Assembly: GCA_029379385.1 (NCBI GenBank)
Contig: CM055614.1
Span: forward strand, 14,947,528-15,011,527
From: Quillaja saponaria
Taxonomy: Eukaryota; Streptophyta; Magnoliopsida; Fabales; Quillajaceae
Reading direction: 5' to 3'
DNA length: 64,000 bases
Made by a program: the position numbers and the translations under genes. Shown here in pieces: positions 34,746 to 48,213 of this stretch (positions within the stretch are counted from its first letter, which is position 1; the number at the start of each line of letters is the position of its first letter). Below the pieces are notes generated by a model that was given only the letters and a program-made list of their open reading frames with translations, searched no databases and was not told where the DNA came from.

Positions 34746-36060
34746 TAAATTTTCAAAAAAATAAAAGTTACACTAATAATTAGGCATTATAATTATTTAT
34801 ACATCATAAATAATGCATATTCATATCATTAATGATTTATTGATTTTAATCAATCAAATTATATATTTGATTAATTAATTTTTAAATTTAAAGACAAATC
34901 ATTCTTATTAGGGAAGAGAATTCATATATATATTTCATTCCAATTTTCAAAAGTTTGAATTAATATATATATATATATATATATTTGTGGAGATCGTAGC
35001 CTCTTTTCTATAGAGGGCATTTCACTTGGACCTTTGCACCTGTTTACCTTACTAAAGCAGAAATATTAATGGAACTGAGGTAGGGACAATAGACGCATAT
35101 CATATTCTTGTTTGCAAGTATAACAATTAGTTAAGACCCACATGAATTTATGCCACATCATTGGTAATGTTCACTTATAAGAGACAAAGGCCCACGTGTT
35201 TTTTCTTTTCAGCTGATGGTACAAATCATTGGTTAAGGTCCATGTGTTTTTTATTTTTAGTTGATGGTATAAGTCATTAGTTGTAGTTGAAGACAACGTC
35301 ATGAGTTGCAACTGAATATCTCCAGCTACCTATACATATTTTTAACTGCCTATATAAAGCTGTAAAAACCCATCTTGGACATCATTATAATATCTAATTT
35401 AAATTATTATTAATTAAAAATAGAATAACAAATTTATATTATTTACTAAGAGTAAAATAATATGCACATACCATTAATTAATTTTTCTTAATCACAAGGA
35501 ATGTGATTTTTTTAAAACAACAGGAAATTAACTAATCACACTATTAAATTTTCATAAAAAATAAAATAAAATAAAATAAAACTTACACATCTTAAATAGT
35601 GCATATTCATGTCAATAATGATTTTTTGATTTTATTAGTCAATTTATATATATATTTAGATTAATTTATTTTTTAAATTCAATTAAAGGAAAATGATTCA
35701 AGATAGAGAATTCATAAATAAAAAAAATGTATACATTACAATTTTTTCAAAATTTTAAATTAAAAAAATAGAATTTATTTATTGAGATCATAGGCTTTAG
35801 ATGTGCATAAGATAAAAATCTATGCCACGTCATTGGCAATGTTCACTGTAGAAGAGACGGAGGCCCAAATCGAGAAATGAATAAATACTTGAATACAATA
35901 TATAAATAAATAAATATATATGTGTGTGAGATTAGGAATTATTTTTCTTATTGGTTAACTAAAAATTTGAAATTTATTGATGTAAATTTTATTGAGGTGT
36001 AAAAATAAAAAGAAATTACATTAGGAAATTATTATAATATGTATATATATTTATATATGA
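34746..36060. repeat. AT-rich spacer with duplicated blocks between R1 and R2
   Basis: 34770-35196 and 35580-35867 share AATGCATATTCAT, a run of ATTTTAAATT-like sequence, GGAGATC(G/A)TAG and ATGCCAC(A/G)TCATTGG. A 43-bp direct repeat at about 35193-35283 has (G/C)ATGTGTTTTTT ... TTGATGGTA. 35415-35570 resembles the flank of R1. TATATAAAG at about 35352 is a possible TATA box. No coding frames are seen. Confidence 0.5.
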
Positions 36061-38872
36061 TTAAAATTAATTGCCACCCCAAATTAGAAGGGCAAGGTTA
36101 AGACCACACAAATATATTATTTTAGTTGCATTGTCCCTTTAAGCCACCGACCTAACCATTTGGGTTCTTCAAATGTTGCTTGCCTTGTACTAACTTGAGG
36201 AACTCATCCCCTGCTTTCCTTGTTTGTCCTCTTTCTTGCAGCCGTATTTTCTTAGTTAGGAATTAGTGGTGTGGTGGAAATTGTGGTGGTGACCAAGTTA
36301 AGGTAAAAAACTCTCTTTCTATTCTTCCTCCTAGTCTTAACTGGTTTCTCTTCTTGTGTCATGTGTGTGTTACGTACTAAAGTGGTTGCGCCCTGTTTTG
36401 AGCCCGAAAACTTCAGCCAAGTAAAACGTGTGAAGGTTGTTGCGTGAGTGTCAACAATTCTGGCGTAGGTGTGTGTGGCTAAGTGAGTAATCTTGAGTGA
36501 ACGTTGGGTGAGGCTAACAGCAACTATGATGTGGTGATTGCAATGCCCTGTCTCAACTGGTTGCAGCCGTGAGGAAAAGGGTATAAGGTAGTCTTTGTAT
36601 TCCAGCCTGCAATCCTTGTTTTAGGTTAAACGTCAGCTACTATTTTTTGAGTAATTTGAGAGAAGACAGCAAGCATGCTACCATATCTTGGTGGAGTTTG
36701 AGTTATTCAAGCTTAAACTTGTTTCTTGAGAAGTTAATTCGATTGAAAATGTTAGAGTTTATATTAGTTGTAAAGTGTTAGAATAGCAATGTAATAGGTG
36801 CAGAAAATTTTAATATCTTATAACTTGGAATTTAGTTAAGATAATTAAGTGGTAGAGTAGGAGTGGTGTTAATTGACTATGAATGGAAATTATAAAAATG
36901 AGAGTTAAGAGGTTTTGAAGGGATGCAGGGACGAATTTCGTGAGATTAAGAAATCTTGTATTTCGGGTGTTTTTAGGACTAAATTAAATTAAAAGTTTTA
37001 AAGAGAAAGTATAGCTTAGGGTCTTGAGATAATATCTACAAAATTTCGTAACCTAATTCCAAGCATAATTGTTGTTAGAGTTATTGAACTGCGGCTAGGT
37101 CTATGCATGAAAGTTGTTCCAAACATACTAAAGAGTAAATCTGGAGCGTTGCAAGCCTTAATTCCATGTTGTGTGTATTTTGGAGGCATTGGAAGTCATG
37201 ACTGTGATTTTCGGGTCCTAGCTATACCTATTTTGAAGTAAATGGGATTAGGGGGTCTTAAGGGATGAATTAGGAGTATAGTTCTGAAGATGAAATATTT
37301 CTAACATCTTGAAAGACCAGACTAGAAAGTTTCAGTAATTTAATTCCCAAGTATAAGAATTCTATAAGCATCGGAAACAAAGGTTGGTAATCAACAATTT
37401 TACGAGAGCCCTGTTTTATTCATGTGAGGAAATAATTAAGTTCAAGATTGATTTTAAGAGAAGTTTCTAAATAAGAAAAATGGCTAACTTCCTAAAATTA
37501 AAGTTTAAAATTGGTTTTACTAAATTTGGTTAAGTATGTAAATTTAAAAAAAATGTATATTCAAAGGGGTTGTGAAAATGACTAAAAGGAATAAACTTTA
37601 AACAAATATTTGAAACTTAGTAACTCTAGATTTTCGTAATTAAAATAGTATAACTTATAAAAGTTGATAAACTTAATAATACTTGAAAAATGTAATTGCA
37701 ACTTTGGAAAATGTTATTAAAAATCAATGACATGTCTGAACGTGGGAGTAAGTGACAAATGAGATCAATGAATCGGTGAGTGGTTAACTATTATCCTTTG
37801 GTGGCTAGATTATTATGTGTGTGTATGTGTATGTGTATGTGTATTTGAGTAAATGTGTTATATGGAAAAATAAGTTTGTGTAGTGTTTTAATGAGTTATT
37901 TGAATTATGTTTGATGATTGAAATTGTTTGCTGTTGATAAGGGCCAACAAAGTAAATTTTTCTCCGAAATGATTTTTATTTCTGAAAATTGAAATCCAGG
38001 TGCACTTAGGATATTTTGATTTAATATTCTGATATGAGATACTCTGATTCTGAACAATTGTTTTAAAAAAATTAAGTGTTTAGCCCAGGTGGGATAGATT
38101 ATATACGGAAAATTAACTTGTTGTGCGGGAGCGTAAATGCTCGGTGGGGGGAGATACTATTGTGTGGATTGAGTTACTCATTGGCCCTTTGCTTGCTTTA
38201 TATGCTATGATTGCTCTGATTGATTTGTTATCCTATGAATTATGTGAGTTGTGAAATTATGATGATTACCAAATGCGTACGTGTATTTTGAATTAAGACA
38301 TGAGCATTGTTACATGATATTAATTGACTATATATGTTATATACTTGTGTTGAAGTGATGCTAGTACCCTTTGGGTACAATTTTCTGCTCACGGAGTCCA
38401 TAGGACTCACCCCTCTCTTGTACATTTTTTTAGTAACAGGAGTTCAGTGCATGGAGTTGCTGAGCTCGTAACCTGCCAATAGAGTATAGCAAAGTATTTT
38501 TCAGGATCTCAGATTAGAAGTCAAGGATAAAAGTTTGCAGTCACACTAGAACTGTGGGGTGTCTAATTTTGTATGATGTAAGAGTCTAGTTATTTATTTT
38601 GCTTATAATGTGGACGGAGTGGAGCTCCATATTGTTTTTATGTCATTGTGTAAAAATAGGTTTACTTGTTTGTATTTTGAGGCATGTTTCACATTGCAGG
38701 GAACCTTAGCCGAAATTTTCAGTAAATTGTTATCTCCTATTTTATAAAATTTGTCTTTATGTGTTGGTTTAGTCAAGAGTTGTATGTATTCAGTTGTGGT
38801 AAAGTTAGGGTTACAGAGGTTTAATTATCCAATCTTCTGGCCAATCATGTCCCCGTGAAGGGTGTGATAAGC
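36060..38872 (+). repeat. Long non-coding repeat R2
   Basis: The second copy. It carries the same ordered blocks as R1 from 36855 to the end (ATTGGCCCTTTG, TGATGCTAGTACCCTTTGGG, GGGTTACAGAGGTTTA). It ends GGTGTGATA, where R1 ends GTGTGACA. Differences are spread evenly with indels, as in old non-coding copies. It lacks a block present in R1 (CTTCAGTCAGTCTGGGAGAC, near 32960) that is also present in R3. Confidence 0.65.
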
Positions 38873-38989
38873 ATAATACTTAATATAAATTATATTTAGA
38901 TTAAAAATAGGCTAACAAATTTAGATTATATTACAAATTATATTTACTAAAACTAAAATAAATCACATACTTATATTTTGCATTACAAA

Positions 38990-40240
38990 TCAGTAATGAA
39001 TTATTGATTAATTAGATTTTTTTTTTCAATTTTTTTCTCTTTTTATTAAAATTATTAATCATAATTATTCTAATTGAGTATGAAAATTGTTCATATATCA
39101 TTAATAGTACACATATGATATATCATTGATGATCTAGTCGTGAATTATTATATGCTTAGCTCAATTTATTTTGTTTTATTAAAACTATTAATTCTAATTC
39201 TTCTAATTGAACAATAATTGTTCACTGATCACTAGTAGAGCACAATATGACATATTTTCAATGATCTAGTGATTAATTAGATTCATATTTTAATTTAATT
39301 TTAATTTATATCATTCATCCTAATTCTTCTAATTGAACACTATGATTGTTCAAATATCACTCACTACTCACTAGTAGTGCACATATGACATATTGTAATT
39401 GACCTAGTAATTAAATAGATAATTTATTATTTTAATTAAAATTGTTAATCCTAAATTTTCTAATTAGGCACTATTAACATATCAATAATAGTGCATTTAT
39501 AACCTATCACTAATAATCTAGGAATTAAATAGATGCATAATTAAATTATGAATAAAAATAAAAATGATAATTTTTCTAATTGAGCATTATGATTGTTCAA
39601 ACATCACTAGTTGTACATATATGATTTACCACTAATGACCTAATAATTACTTCTTAATTTATTTATTTTTATTAAAACAACTCATCTCAATTCTTCTAAT
39701 TGAGAAATATGATTGTTCAAATATCACTAGTAGTTTACATGTGACCTATTATTAATGATTAATTAGATGCTTAATTTATTTATTCATCTCAATTCTTCTA
39801 ATTGAGCATTGTGATTGTTCAGATATCACTAGTAGTTTTCATATGACCTATCATTAATGATTTAGTGATTAATTAGATGCTTAATTTATTTTAAACAAAT
39901 TAAAATTATTAATCATGATTCTTCTAATTGAACATTAATATTGTTCATGTATGACATCTCACTAGATGACGCAAGTGAATAATTTGATGATTCGTTCTCT
40001 TTTTTTTTTTAATTAAAATCATTAAATCTTAATTTTTCTAATTGATTATAATGAATTTACACATATCACTAATAGTGCATATATGACTTGTCACTCTAGT
40101 GATTAATAGATATTTAGTTCAATTTTTCTTGTTATTTTAGAAGAAATTATTAATCACGATTCTTCTAATTGACCATTATGATTGTTCACATATCATAGTA
40201 ATGCACAAATGACATATCATTAATGATCTAGTGATCTAGT
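38990..40240 (+). repeat. Tandem array of about ten 122-bp units
   Basis: The anchor TTCTAATTGA (or one change from it) occurs at about 39068, 39201, 39327, 39458, 39574, 39694, 39796, 39922, 40036 and 40163. Spacing is 133, 126, 131, 116, 120, 102, 126, 114 and 127. Each unit continues with TGATTGTTCA, ATATCACTAGTAGTGCA, ATATGACATATCA, TTAATGATCTAGTGATTAAT and AGATGCTTAATTTATT, with variation. Units are clearly diverged, so the array is old. Confidence 0.8.
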
Positions 40241-41000
40241 TTTATGCTTTTCTATCATATCATTTTGAAGAAATGAGAATGGAAGAGTGAATTGACAAGT
40301 TAGGAAAATATATGTTTCTAATATTCTAAGAATTTTGTGAAATAAGTGAGAAAATGCTGAAAAATAAAATTATAAAAATGATATATAGAAATGAGGGAAT
40401 GAAACTAATATTTATAGGTTATTCATTAGTGTGACTCAAACCGTAAAAAAAAGATGAGTGCTAGTTTGGGAATGAATTATAAATTAATGTCTTAAATAAT
40501 AGTTAACTCTTAATAATTTAATATAACAAAAAATGATTAATATTAAAAAATAGAAATAAATACACGTGCTAGTTTCCTAAAACAACTATTAACATTCTCT
40601 TATTTGGAACCCTAACCTCTGTTGTTATAACATGACATTTTAATATACATTTTAGAAGGTTTGTACCTAACTTGCATGAATGGGTGAATAAAATTTTACA
40701 TAGAGTAGAAGTAAAATAAATGAACACTTGTGTATACTCTCTCTCTCTTTCTCTCTCTCTTCTATATATATATGTGATTAAGAAATTAATTTGCATTATA
40801 TCATCGGTGGTGTAAGAAGTTGAAATTTACATATGCCAATTTTATTGGTGTGTGTCAAGTATGTAAACAAAAAAGTAAACTAAAAACATATATATATATA
40901 TATATATATAAATACATGTGCCAAGAATTAATATAAACCATAGAATTAACTTTTTGACTTTATATTTTTATTTTTTATTTTTTTTTACTTGCTTTAGTTT
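40241..41000. other. AT-rich spacer before R3
   Basis: No coding frame. Contains a (CT)n tract near 40740 and (TA)n tracts near 40764 and 40890. Nothing else is recognised. Confidence 0.45.
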
Positions 41001-42925
41001 GTTAGCCGATTTTTGCTTCTCTTTTTTTGGTCCAGTGCCTTTTCCCCTAATTCTAGATCACTTCAGTTTTGTTTTTTTGGGATGATCTTTTAGTAGCTTT
41101 CTTCCAACCGTCCTTAAGCTAGGAACTTCCCTTGTTTCAGCCAAGTTTAGAAAAATCTAATTCTTTTCAAGTTTAGCCAAGTGAATAACCTTCTTTTCTT
41201 TGTGTTTGCTTGTGATGTTGGCTGCTTCAACTCCTTCATTCTTGTCAAGTGGCTGTGAGGTAGGAACCATGGTCCATGAAGCCTTCGTTTATGGTTCTTA
41301 GTCCATGAATGTTCCTGTTGGCCGAGGAAGGTGAGTCTTCCTCTTGCTGATTTTGTTTTGTTTTCCTTTTTACATCAGGCTAGTATTTGAGCTTTAGGAA
41401 GCCACAACGTGTTACTGTTTCGTTCTTGCTTAGGCAGTCAATACTTCTCCTGTTTTCAACCAAGCTACTTCCTTTCATAGCAGTTAGCTCTTTTTCCTTC
41501 CTTACAGCTCAGTTTGCCTTCATCCATCTTGTAAATTTCAGCTTGGTTAATCTTGCTGGCATTGAGTTATTGGTTCTCTATTGTAGCTTTGGTTAGTTTC
41601 CTTCTTGAGTCGACTGGTTGGTGGACTATTGGGAGGTGATGCAGGTCCATTCAACATCAAGGAGATATGACACTTTGCTCTGGAAGATGGCAGCAACTTG
41701 AATGTATGGTTAAATGGTGAGGGTTAATTCTTAGTAATAATGTTTTGTTAGTTTTAATTGCTTCAAATTTATAGTATTCTTAGGGATTAATGTTGTGGTG
41801 GAAAGGTTATATGAAATTGAATTAAGAATCTTGAATAAAAAATAAGAAAAGTGATGGGTTATTATGATTGAACATTGGAGGGTTGAAGTGAGTTATTGGT
41901 AAATCAAAATGATATAAATGAGTATTAGCTTCTAAAAGATTAAGTTAACCTTAAAACAAATGTGGAATATGAATAAGATGTAATTTGATAGACTTATGTA
42001 AGTCTCATGGTGAGTATATATATATATATATATGTTCTTGTTCATAAGCTAGAACAAAAACATGCATATAAGGTAGTTGATAGAATGTCTACAAGAAAAT
42101 AATTGTAGCTTAATGAGTTGGATTGATATTGGAAAGTGACAACTTAAGTTCTTGATTGATTCTAATTCACTAATACAATCTTGAGTTTAATTGGATTAGG
42201 AGTAATGTTAGTGAATTAGTGTTGAAGTGAGGAGTATGAATTAGAGCTTGAAAGTGGTGGAAAATGAGAGTTAAGTGGGTTTTGAAGGGGGTGCAGGGAA
42301 AGATTCGGGGATGAAAGAAATCCTAGGTTTTTGGTATTTTTGGAGCTGAATTAAATTAAGGATTCAAAAGAGAGAGTGTAGCTTGGGATCTTGGGATGTT
42401 GTCTACAAGATTTCGTAGCCTGGTTCTAAGTATGTCATTAGTTAGAGTTGTTAAACTGCGGCTAGGTCATGCAGGAATTTCTAGTGAACCTTAGTCAATT
42501 CGGGAGACTTCGTCGGGTCTGTGGTTGGAATTCGCATAGGACCTCTAAATAAAAGTTGTTCCTAGTATACTAAAGAGAAAATATGGAGTTTTATAGGTTT
42601 TAATTCCTTGTTATGGATATTTTGGAGGTGATGGAATTTAGGGTTATGATTTTCAGATATTGATTGAACCTGTCTTAGTGTAACTGACTTTAGAGGGTCT
42701 TGCAAGATGAATTAGGAGAAGAATGATGAAAATGAAATTTTCCTAACATCTTGAAATACTATACTAGGAAATTTTCAAAATTTATTTCTTAAGCATGAGA
42801 ATTCTATAAATGTTAGAATCAGTGTCAAGAAATCAGAATGTTAGGGGTGCCCTGTTTTCGGTTCATATAAGGAATTGAATAGGTTCAAGAGTAATTTTAG
42901 GAAAAGTTTATAAATAAGAAAGATA
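41000..42925 (+). repeat. Long non-coding repeat R3, truncated
   Basis: 42215-42925 aligns with R1 and R2 (GTAGCTTGGGATCTTGGGA, TAAACTGCGGCTAGGTC, TACTAAAGAGAAAATATGG, TTAGGAAAAGTTT). It stops near 42925, so the 3' half of the repeat is missing. Similarity to the other copies 5' of 42215 is not clear. The plus-strand frame 41387-41596 in its 5' part is not supported as a gene. Confidence 0.55.
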
Positions 42926-45059
42926 TACTTCTCTATTAATAAACTTGACAAACATAATTGGATTTCGCTTTTCCTAGAGAAAGTTATGTTCAAATATTTG
43001 TTGTTAGCATTGATATTTAGAAATAAGTTTTTGGAAAATGGGAGAAATCTAATAGGTTAAGCCTTAACCGCCTCAAAATGTCTATCTCTTAACACCTCAT
43101 GAGTGGTTTGTCCGAAATTAAGGGTGACTTTTAAGTTTTTCAGTTAAAACGTAGTTCTAGCAAGTACCTTTATGGTAAATTGAAACATACTTATCATAAG
43201 AAATCTCAGGATGCTAAAAGGCATGGTAATGGTCAAAATCTAATGTGGACAATTCTAAGTCTGTCATAAAAATGGTCCTAATGTGCTTCTAGTGAAGTAT
43301 GAGAGGTTATGTGAAGGCATATTGCCTTAAGTTCATGTCTTGGTTATAAAACCAAGAAATGTGTTTAAAAAGAACCTAAGTGAATTAAAGGTAAAACCTT
43401 GAGTTTGGATGACATCAAAATAGATTCATTAGAGTAGTCTTTCATGACTTGAAAGTCATTTTAAACATATAGGTGGAATTTGATTTTAATTTCCTTGTTG
43501 GACAAAATAGGTCATTTTATTTTTTGATTTGGATAATTTTAAAGTACAAATGCTTTAAATTTTAAAATTTTTGGTGGATGTATTTAACTCCTCCAAATGT
43601 GATACTCTTCATTTCATACTAAGAAAACTTATTTCCAAAATATTTCTAATCAAAGAAAAATCCTAAATGTTTTAGCATAAACATCTAGGTCAAATATAAG
43701 GACAAGAGTTGAAAATCTCATAAATGATGTTATTTCCCTTACTTATTTTTGGAAACTTAAGGTTTTGAGTTAATTGCGTTAGGAGTAAATTGACCAAAAT
43801 AATGAAAAATAGAGAAGCTAATAGTTCAAGTCTTTTAGAGATTTTTCACACTGATTTTAGTGAATTTTATTCCACCGATTGACACGAAAAATATATAAAT
43901 ATTTTTATCACTTTCATTGATAGCTTTTCCTGTTTTGGTTTCTATACTTGATTAAGTAAAATTCTGGTTGTCTTGAAAATTTTACAAATTGAAGTTGAAT
44001 TACAATTAGGGAAAGTTATTAAAAATTTAAGATCTAACCGTGGTGGTAGTATTATGGCAAACATGATGTTAATAGACATGAGATTGTTTGCTAAGTACAT
44101 ACTAGAGTGTGGGTTTTTAACCCATTATACCATGCTTAGTGAACAGGTGTCATGGCCAAAAGGCGTACTCGTACCTTTAAGGACATGATTAGAAATATGA
44201 TGAATGTGTCAAACTTTCCAGAATACTTTTAGAGTAAAGTCCCTAAATAATCGGGTTACTAGTAAATCAAGGTTTAAAATACATTTTTGAGTTATGGACT
44301 GGGAGAAAATCTAGCTTGAACCTTTTTTCGTGTCTAAGGTTGTCAAACTAAAATAAAAATATATAACACAAATGAGAAGAAAATCATCATATTTTCTACT
44401 CACTGTTACTTTACTAATTATCCAAATCGCTTTAAGAAAGATATGTTATATCCACTCGTGGAACCAAGATAATAGTATCTCACATAGCTAAATTCTTAGA
44501 ATTTGATTCGTTGAGTTGAAAATGTTTTCAACTACTAGTAAAGAAAGAAAAATAAATTTGTCATACGTCACTTATATATCTTGTCACTAACTACATCACC
44601 TGTACATGTGGTGAGAATAAGTGATGGGAGGAAGTTAAGAATAATTGAAATTGCATCACCTATTCTCATTAAAATTGTCACACTTGTTTATGGTGTAGTT
44701 CCTTAACATTAGAATACAGTTGCAGAAGCATCTGTCTTTAGCCAACTGTTGGGAATGTGGATTGATGCCATGTCAGATGTGATATAGTCCATCATAAATA
44801 ATGATGTATGGGAGTTGGTTGAACTTTCATGATTTTCTATACTCATTAGGTGCAAGTGGATTTATAAGATTAAGAATAATTCAAATCAAAAGATTGAGCA
44901 TTTCAAAGTAAAGCTTGTAATTGGGGGGTTTACACTAAAAAAGAATGTGTGTTTTTTGTAATACTTTCTCTACTGTCTCAACTAAAATAATAATATAATA
45001 AATAAATAAAATTCTTTTGGGTGATCATGACCTTATTGACATATTTATCAACCTTGAGT

Positions 45060-46290
45060 TGTTTTAGATGGATGTGAAAATATTTTTCTTGAATGGAAAC
45101 CTTATAAAGCATGTTTACATGGTGAAGGTTTCAAATAGGATGAAGATAATAATATTATTTGTATGTTTAACAAATCAATCAAATGGCCTTAAACAAGCAT
45201 CTAGATAATGGTTATTGAAATTTTTATGAGATAGTCACCTTTTTTAGTTATGTTAAGAATAAGGTTGATAAATGGATATACATTGAGGTCAGTGGGAGCT
45301 AGTTTATCATATTAATTTAGTGACTCTGATTTAATGAATATACCTTATAGTTAGTAGGAGCAAGTTTATCATATCCTGATAATAGTCAATGATATCTTGC
45401 TTGTTATCAATAGTGACATTAACTTATTTTGTGAGACAAAGTTGATGTTGTCTAAGCCTTTGGTATGAAAGATATTGGGGAAACATCTTTTGTTCTTGGT
45501 GTTGAGATACACCAAAATAAATCTCACCTTTGTTAGGTCTTCCTTAGTAAACCTATAATGATATAGTACTGTGTAGGTTCAATGTACATTAATGCAAGAC
45601 CTAGGGAAGTGTCTGTTGTCAGGAGTGACAAGTTTAGTTTAAATTAGTGTCTCGTTAATAAGTTTCAGACAAATTCCATGAGATATGTGTTTCATGCTAA
45701 TGCAGTTGGAAGCTTGTATGCTTTGGTTGTACTAGCTCTGACATTACTTTTGCAATAGGAGTTTTTGGCATAGTTAAACCCAGGATCAGAACTTAAGTTA
45801 TGAAGTATTTACAGAGAACCAAGGTTTTTATGATAATGCATAAAATGATTGATCACCTTAAATTAATTGGTTACTATGATTCTGACTTTGCTAGTTGCAA
45901 GATGATCTTAAATCCACTTCAAGATATATTTTCATGTTAATTTTGGGAGCTGTATCTGGAATTGTTCCAAGCAAAAGCTTTTTTCACTATACAAGCATGG
46001 TATGTGGTTAAAGAACATAATAATTTATCTTTGTGTGGTTGTCTCGATTTTAAACTACTTAAGATCTATTATAACAATAGTTCTACCATGTTCTTCTTAA
46101 AGAACAATAAGATTTCTAGTGCATCAAGAGGCTATAACTATAGATTTTATGAAAAAAAATATGAGACATTGTATTTGCACATATTGATAAAGTAAACTGT
46201 TGGCAGATCCTTTAACCAAGAAACTTAAGATTGGGGTTTTCAAAAGTCATGTTGATAACATGAGTATTGTGGAGTCATTTGATGTTTTTG
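45060..46290 (+). pseudogene. pol: Copia B reverse transcriptase / RNase H remnant
   Basis: MDVKIFFLNGNL at 45069; IIVNDILLVINSDI near 45380, where YVDDILL is expected, so both the tyrosine and the first catalytic aspartate are lost; DHLKLIGYYDSDFASCK near 45855; QAWYVVKEHNNLSLCG and LKIYYNNSSTMFFLKNNK at 45990-46110; then ADPLTKKLKIGVFKSHVDNMSI at 46203, the usual copia C-terminus. Frames are split by indels. Confidence 0.8.
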
Positions 46291-46970
46291 GGTTAGTAAG
46301 AGTTTGCTTTGTTTTGTTCAAAGTTAGCATATTATATATGCTATTTTGTGACCCAAGTTTTACTTACATCCTTGTTGGATGGTATGTTTTATTAATGAAA
46401 ATTATAGTTATTTTCATTATGATATGATTGAAATCGTATGTGCACATATGGTTATTCATTACATGTTATTGCATTAAAATCTTAAGACTTTGTGTCTGTC
46501 TTAAGTGTGACGGTTTTGTCAATTTAGAGGTATGTCTCAAATGACACTAATTGGGTATCTAGAGATGGTTGTTGAGACATACAAGCTTAAATTAAGCTTA
46601 ACTGATTTCCAATGCTTTGGAAAGCATCCAGTTTTAATGAAATCACTAGAGGACCGACAATGAAAATAGCATATGTTGATCACATTTAGATGTTATTTTC
46701 TTACTACACTATCACATCTAGATGCATTGTAAGATTAGGTTGTTAGTATTTATAACCATGGATTGGTTCTGTGTCGTATAAGTGGCACAATAATTGCCAT
46801 AATTCGATGTTAATAACTTAATTGGGCTGGATTGTTTGAAGTGCGTCTCAGGACCAAAATTTTTCTTTTAAAATTATGGCCACATAAAAGGTATATCTTA
46901 CCTGAGGGTCATTTTCTAAAAAAAAAAAAAAAAGGTTTTTCAAAATTTTAAAACTACAATTAATGTTGAC

Positions 46971-46982
46971 CAAGTGGGAGAA
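46971..46982 (+). other. Polypurine tract of copia B
   Basis: CAAGTGGGAGAA sits directly before the LTR start, as in element A. Confidence 0.75.
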
Positions 46983-47463
46983 TGTTAGAAATTTCATATG
47001 TGGGCTGCCATTAATTGTATGGTTTTGTTTTAATAATAAAATGGGCTTAAGGTTTGGTCCAATTGAGACATGCTAGTAAAAGCCTATATAGTTTATGTGA
47101 TCATTTGGGATAGGGCTTAAGCACACTTCTTATCTGATTAGATGTTTTATCTGATTAGATGTGGATTGGCAATAAGTGTAGACTGAGTGACTTTAGAAGT
47201 CTTTAATGGGATGACTCTTAAAGTTTTATTTGAGATTAAATAGCTAGGTCCCTTCTCCTCTCTCAACATGCGTATTTTCCTCATTGAGAGCTGCCAGTAA
47301 GTACAGAGAGTACGAAGAGGAAGACTTGGCTGTATATGCATTCTAGTGAGGCGTGCTTGTTTGAGGTTCTACATATTCGCAGCTATGGCTTAATCAGGTA
47401 CGCAGACTTTATTATTAATGTGTTCTAAATTGATGTATGAGATCTTGCATAAATTTTATAACA
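46983..47463 (+). repeat. 3' LTR of copia B
   Basis: A 481-bp LTR beginning TGTTAGAAATTTCATATG and ending TTTATAACA. It is close to the 5' LTR of C and more distant from the LTRs of A. Confidence 0.88.
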
Positions 47464-47715
47464 AGAAAGGCATATATTAGCTTTATGCCTTTTCTTTGAT
47501 GTGTCTGACCAAATTATTTTGATTAAGAAGCCTGTATATTAATTTGTTTTTCTACTTTTCTTTATCACAAAAACAAATGTGTGTACTTCACTTTAATAGG
47601 TAAGTTTCGTCTTTTTATTTGATCTGCAATTGTCATTCTTCTTTCCTATTTTGTTACATGAGATTACCCATTAACTTAAACACTTTCTTAATTTCAGTTC
47701 AAAGTGCCAATGATA

Positions 47716-48198
47716 TGTTAGAAATTTCATATGTGGGCTGTTATTAATTGTATGGTTTTGTTTTAATAATAAAATGGGCTTAAAGTTTAGGTCTAATTGA
47801 GACATGCTGGTAAAAGCCCATATAGTTTATGTGATCATTTGGAATAGGACTTAAGAACATTTCTTATTTGATTAGATGTTTTATCTGGTTAGATATGGAT
47901 TGGCAGTAAGTGTAGGCTGAGTAACTTTAGAAGTCTTTAATGGGAGGATTCTTAGAGTTTTATATGAGATTAAATAGCTAGGTCCCTCTCTTCTCTCTCA
48001 ACATGCGTATTTTGCCCTATTGAAAGCTGCTAGTAAATACAGAGAGTACGGAGAGGAAAACTTGGCTATATATGCATTATAGTGAGGCGTGCTTGTTTGA
48101 GGTTCACCATATCTGCCGCTATGTTCAATCAGGTACGCAGACTTTATTATTAATGTGTTCTAAATTCATGTATGAGATCCTATATAAATTTTATAACA
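47716..48198 (+). repeat. 5' LTR of copia C
   Basis: TGTTAGAAATTTCATATG to TTTATAACA; 483 bp, similar throughout to 46983-47463. Confidence 0.88.
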
Positions 48199-48213
48199 TG
48201 TGGTATCAGAGCC
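48199..48213 (+). other. Primer-binding site of copia C
   Basis: TGTGGTATCAGAGCC follows the LTR. TGGTATCAGAGC is the usual plant copia site for initiator methionine tRNA. It is the best preserved such site in the window. Confidence 0.88.

Larger units (their letters stand above)
42991..47463 (+). mobile_element. Copia element B, 5'-truncated
   Basis: From 42991 (TTTGTTGTTAGCATTGAT) this matches the inner part of element C at about 49925 and of A at about 8060. It runs through pol remnants to a polypurine tract and a 3' LTR. The 5' LTR, leader and most of gag are missing. A 65-bp piece of unknown origin separates it from R3. Confidence 0.85.

Noticed and set aside
39000..40250. CRISPR-like array
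   Set aside because: Spacing is regular but the whole unit is repeated, not short repeats with unique spacers, and this is plant DNA; it is a satellite-type tandem repeat.
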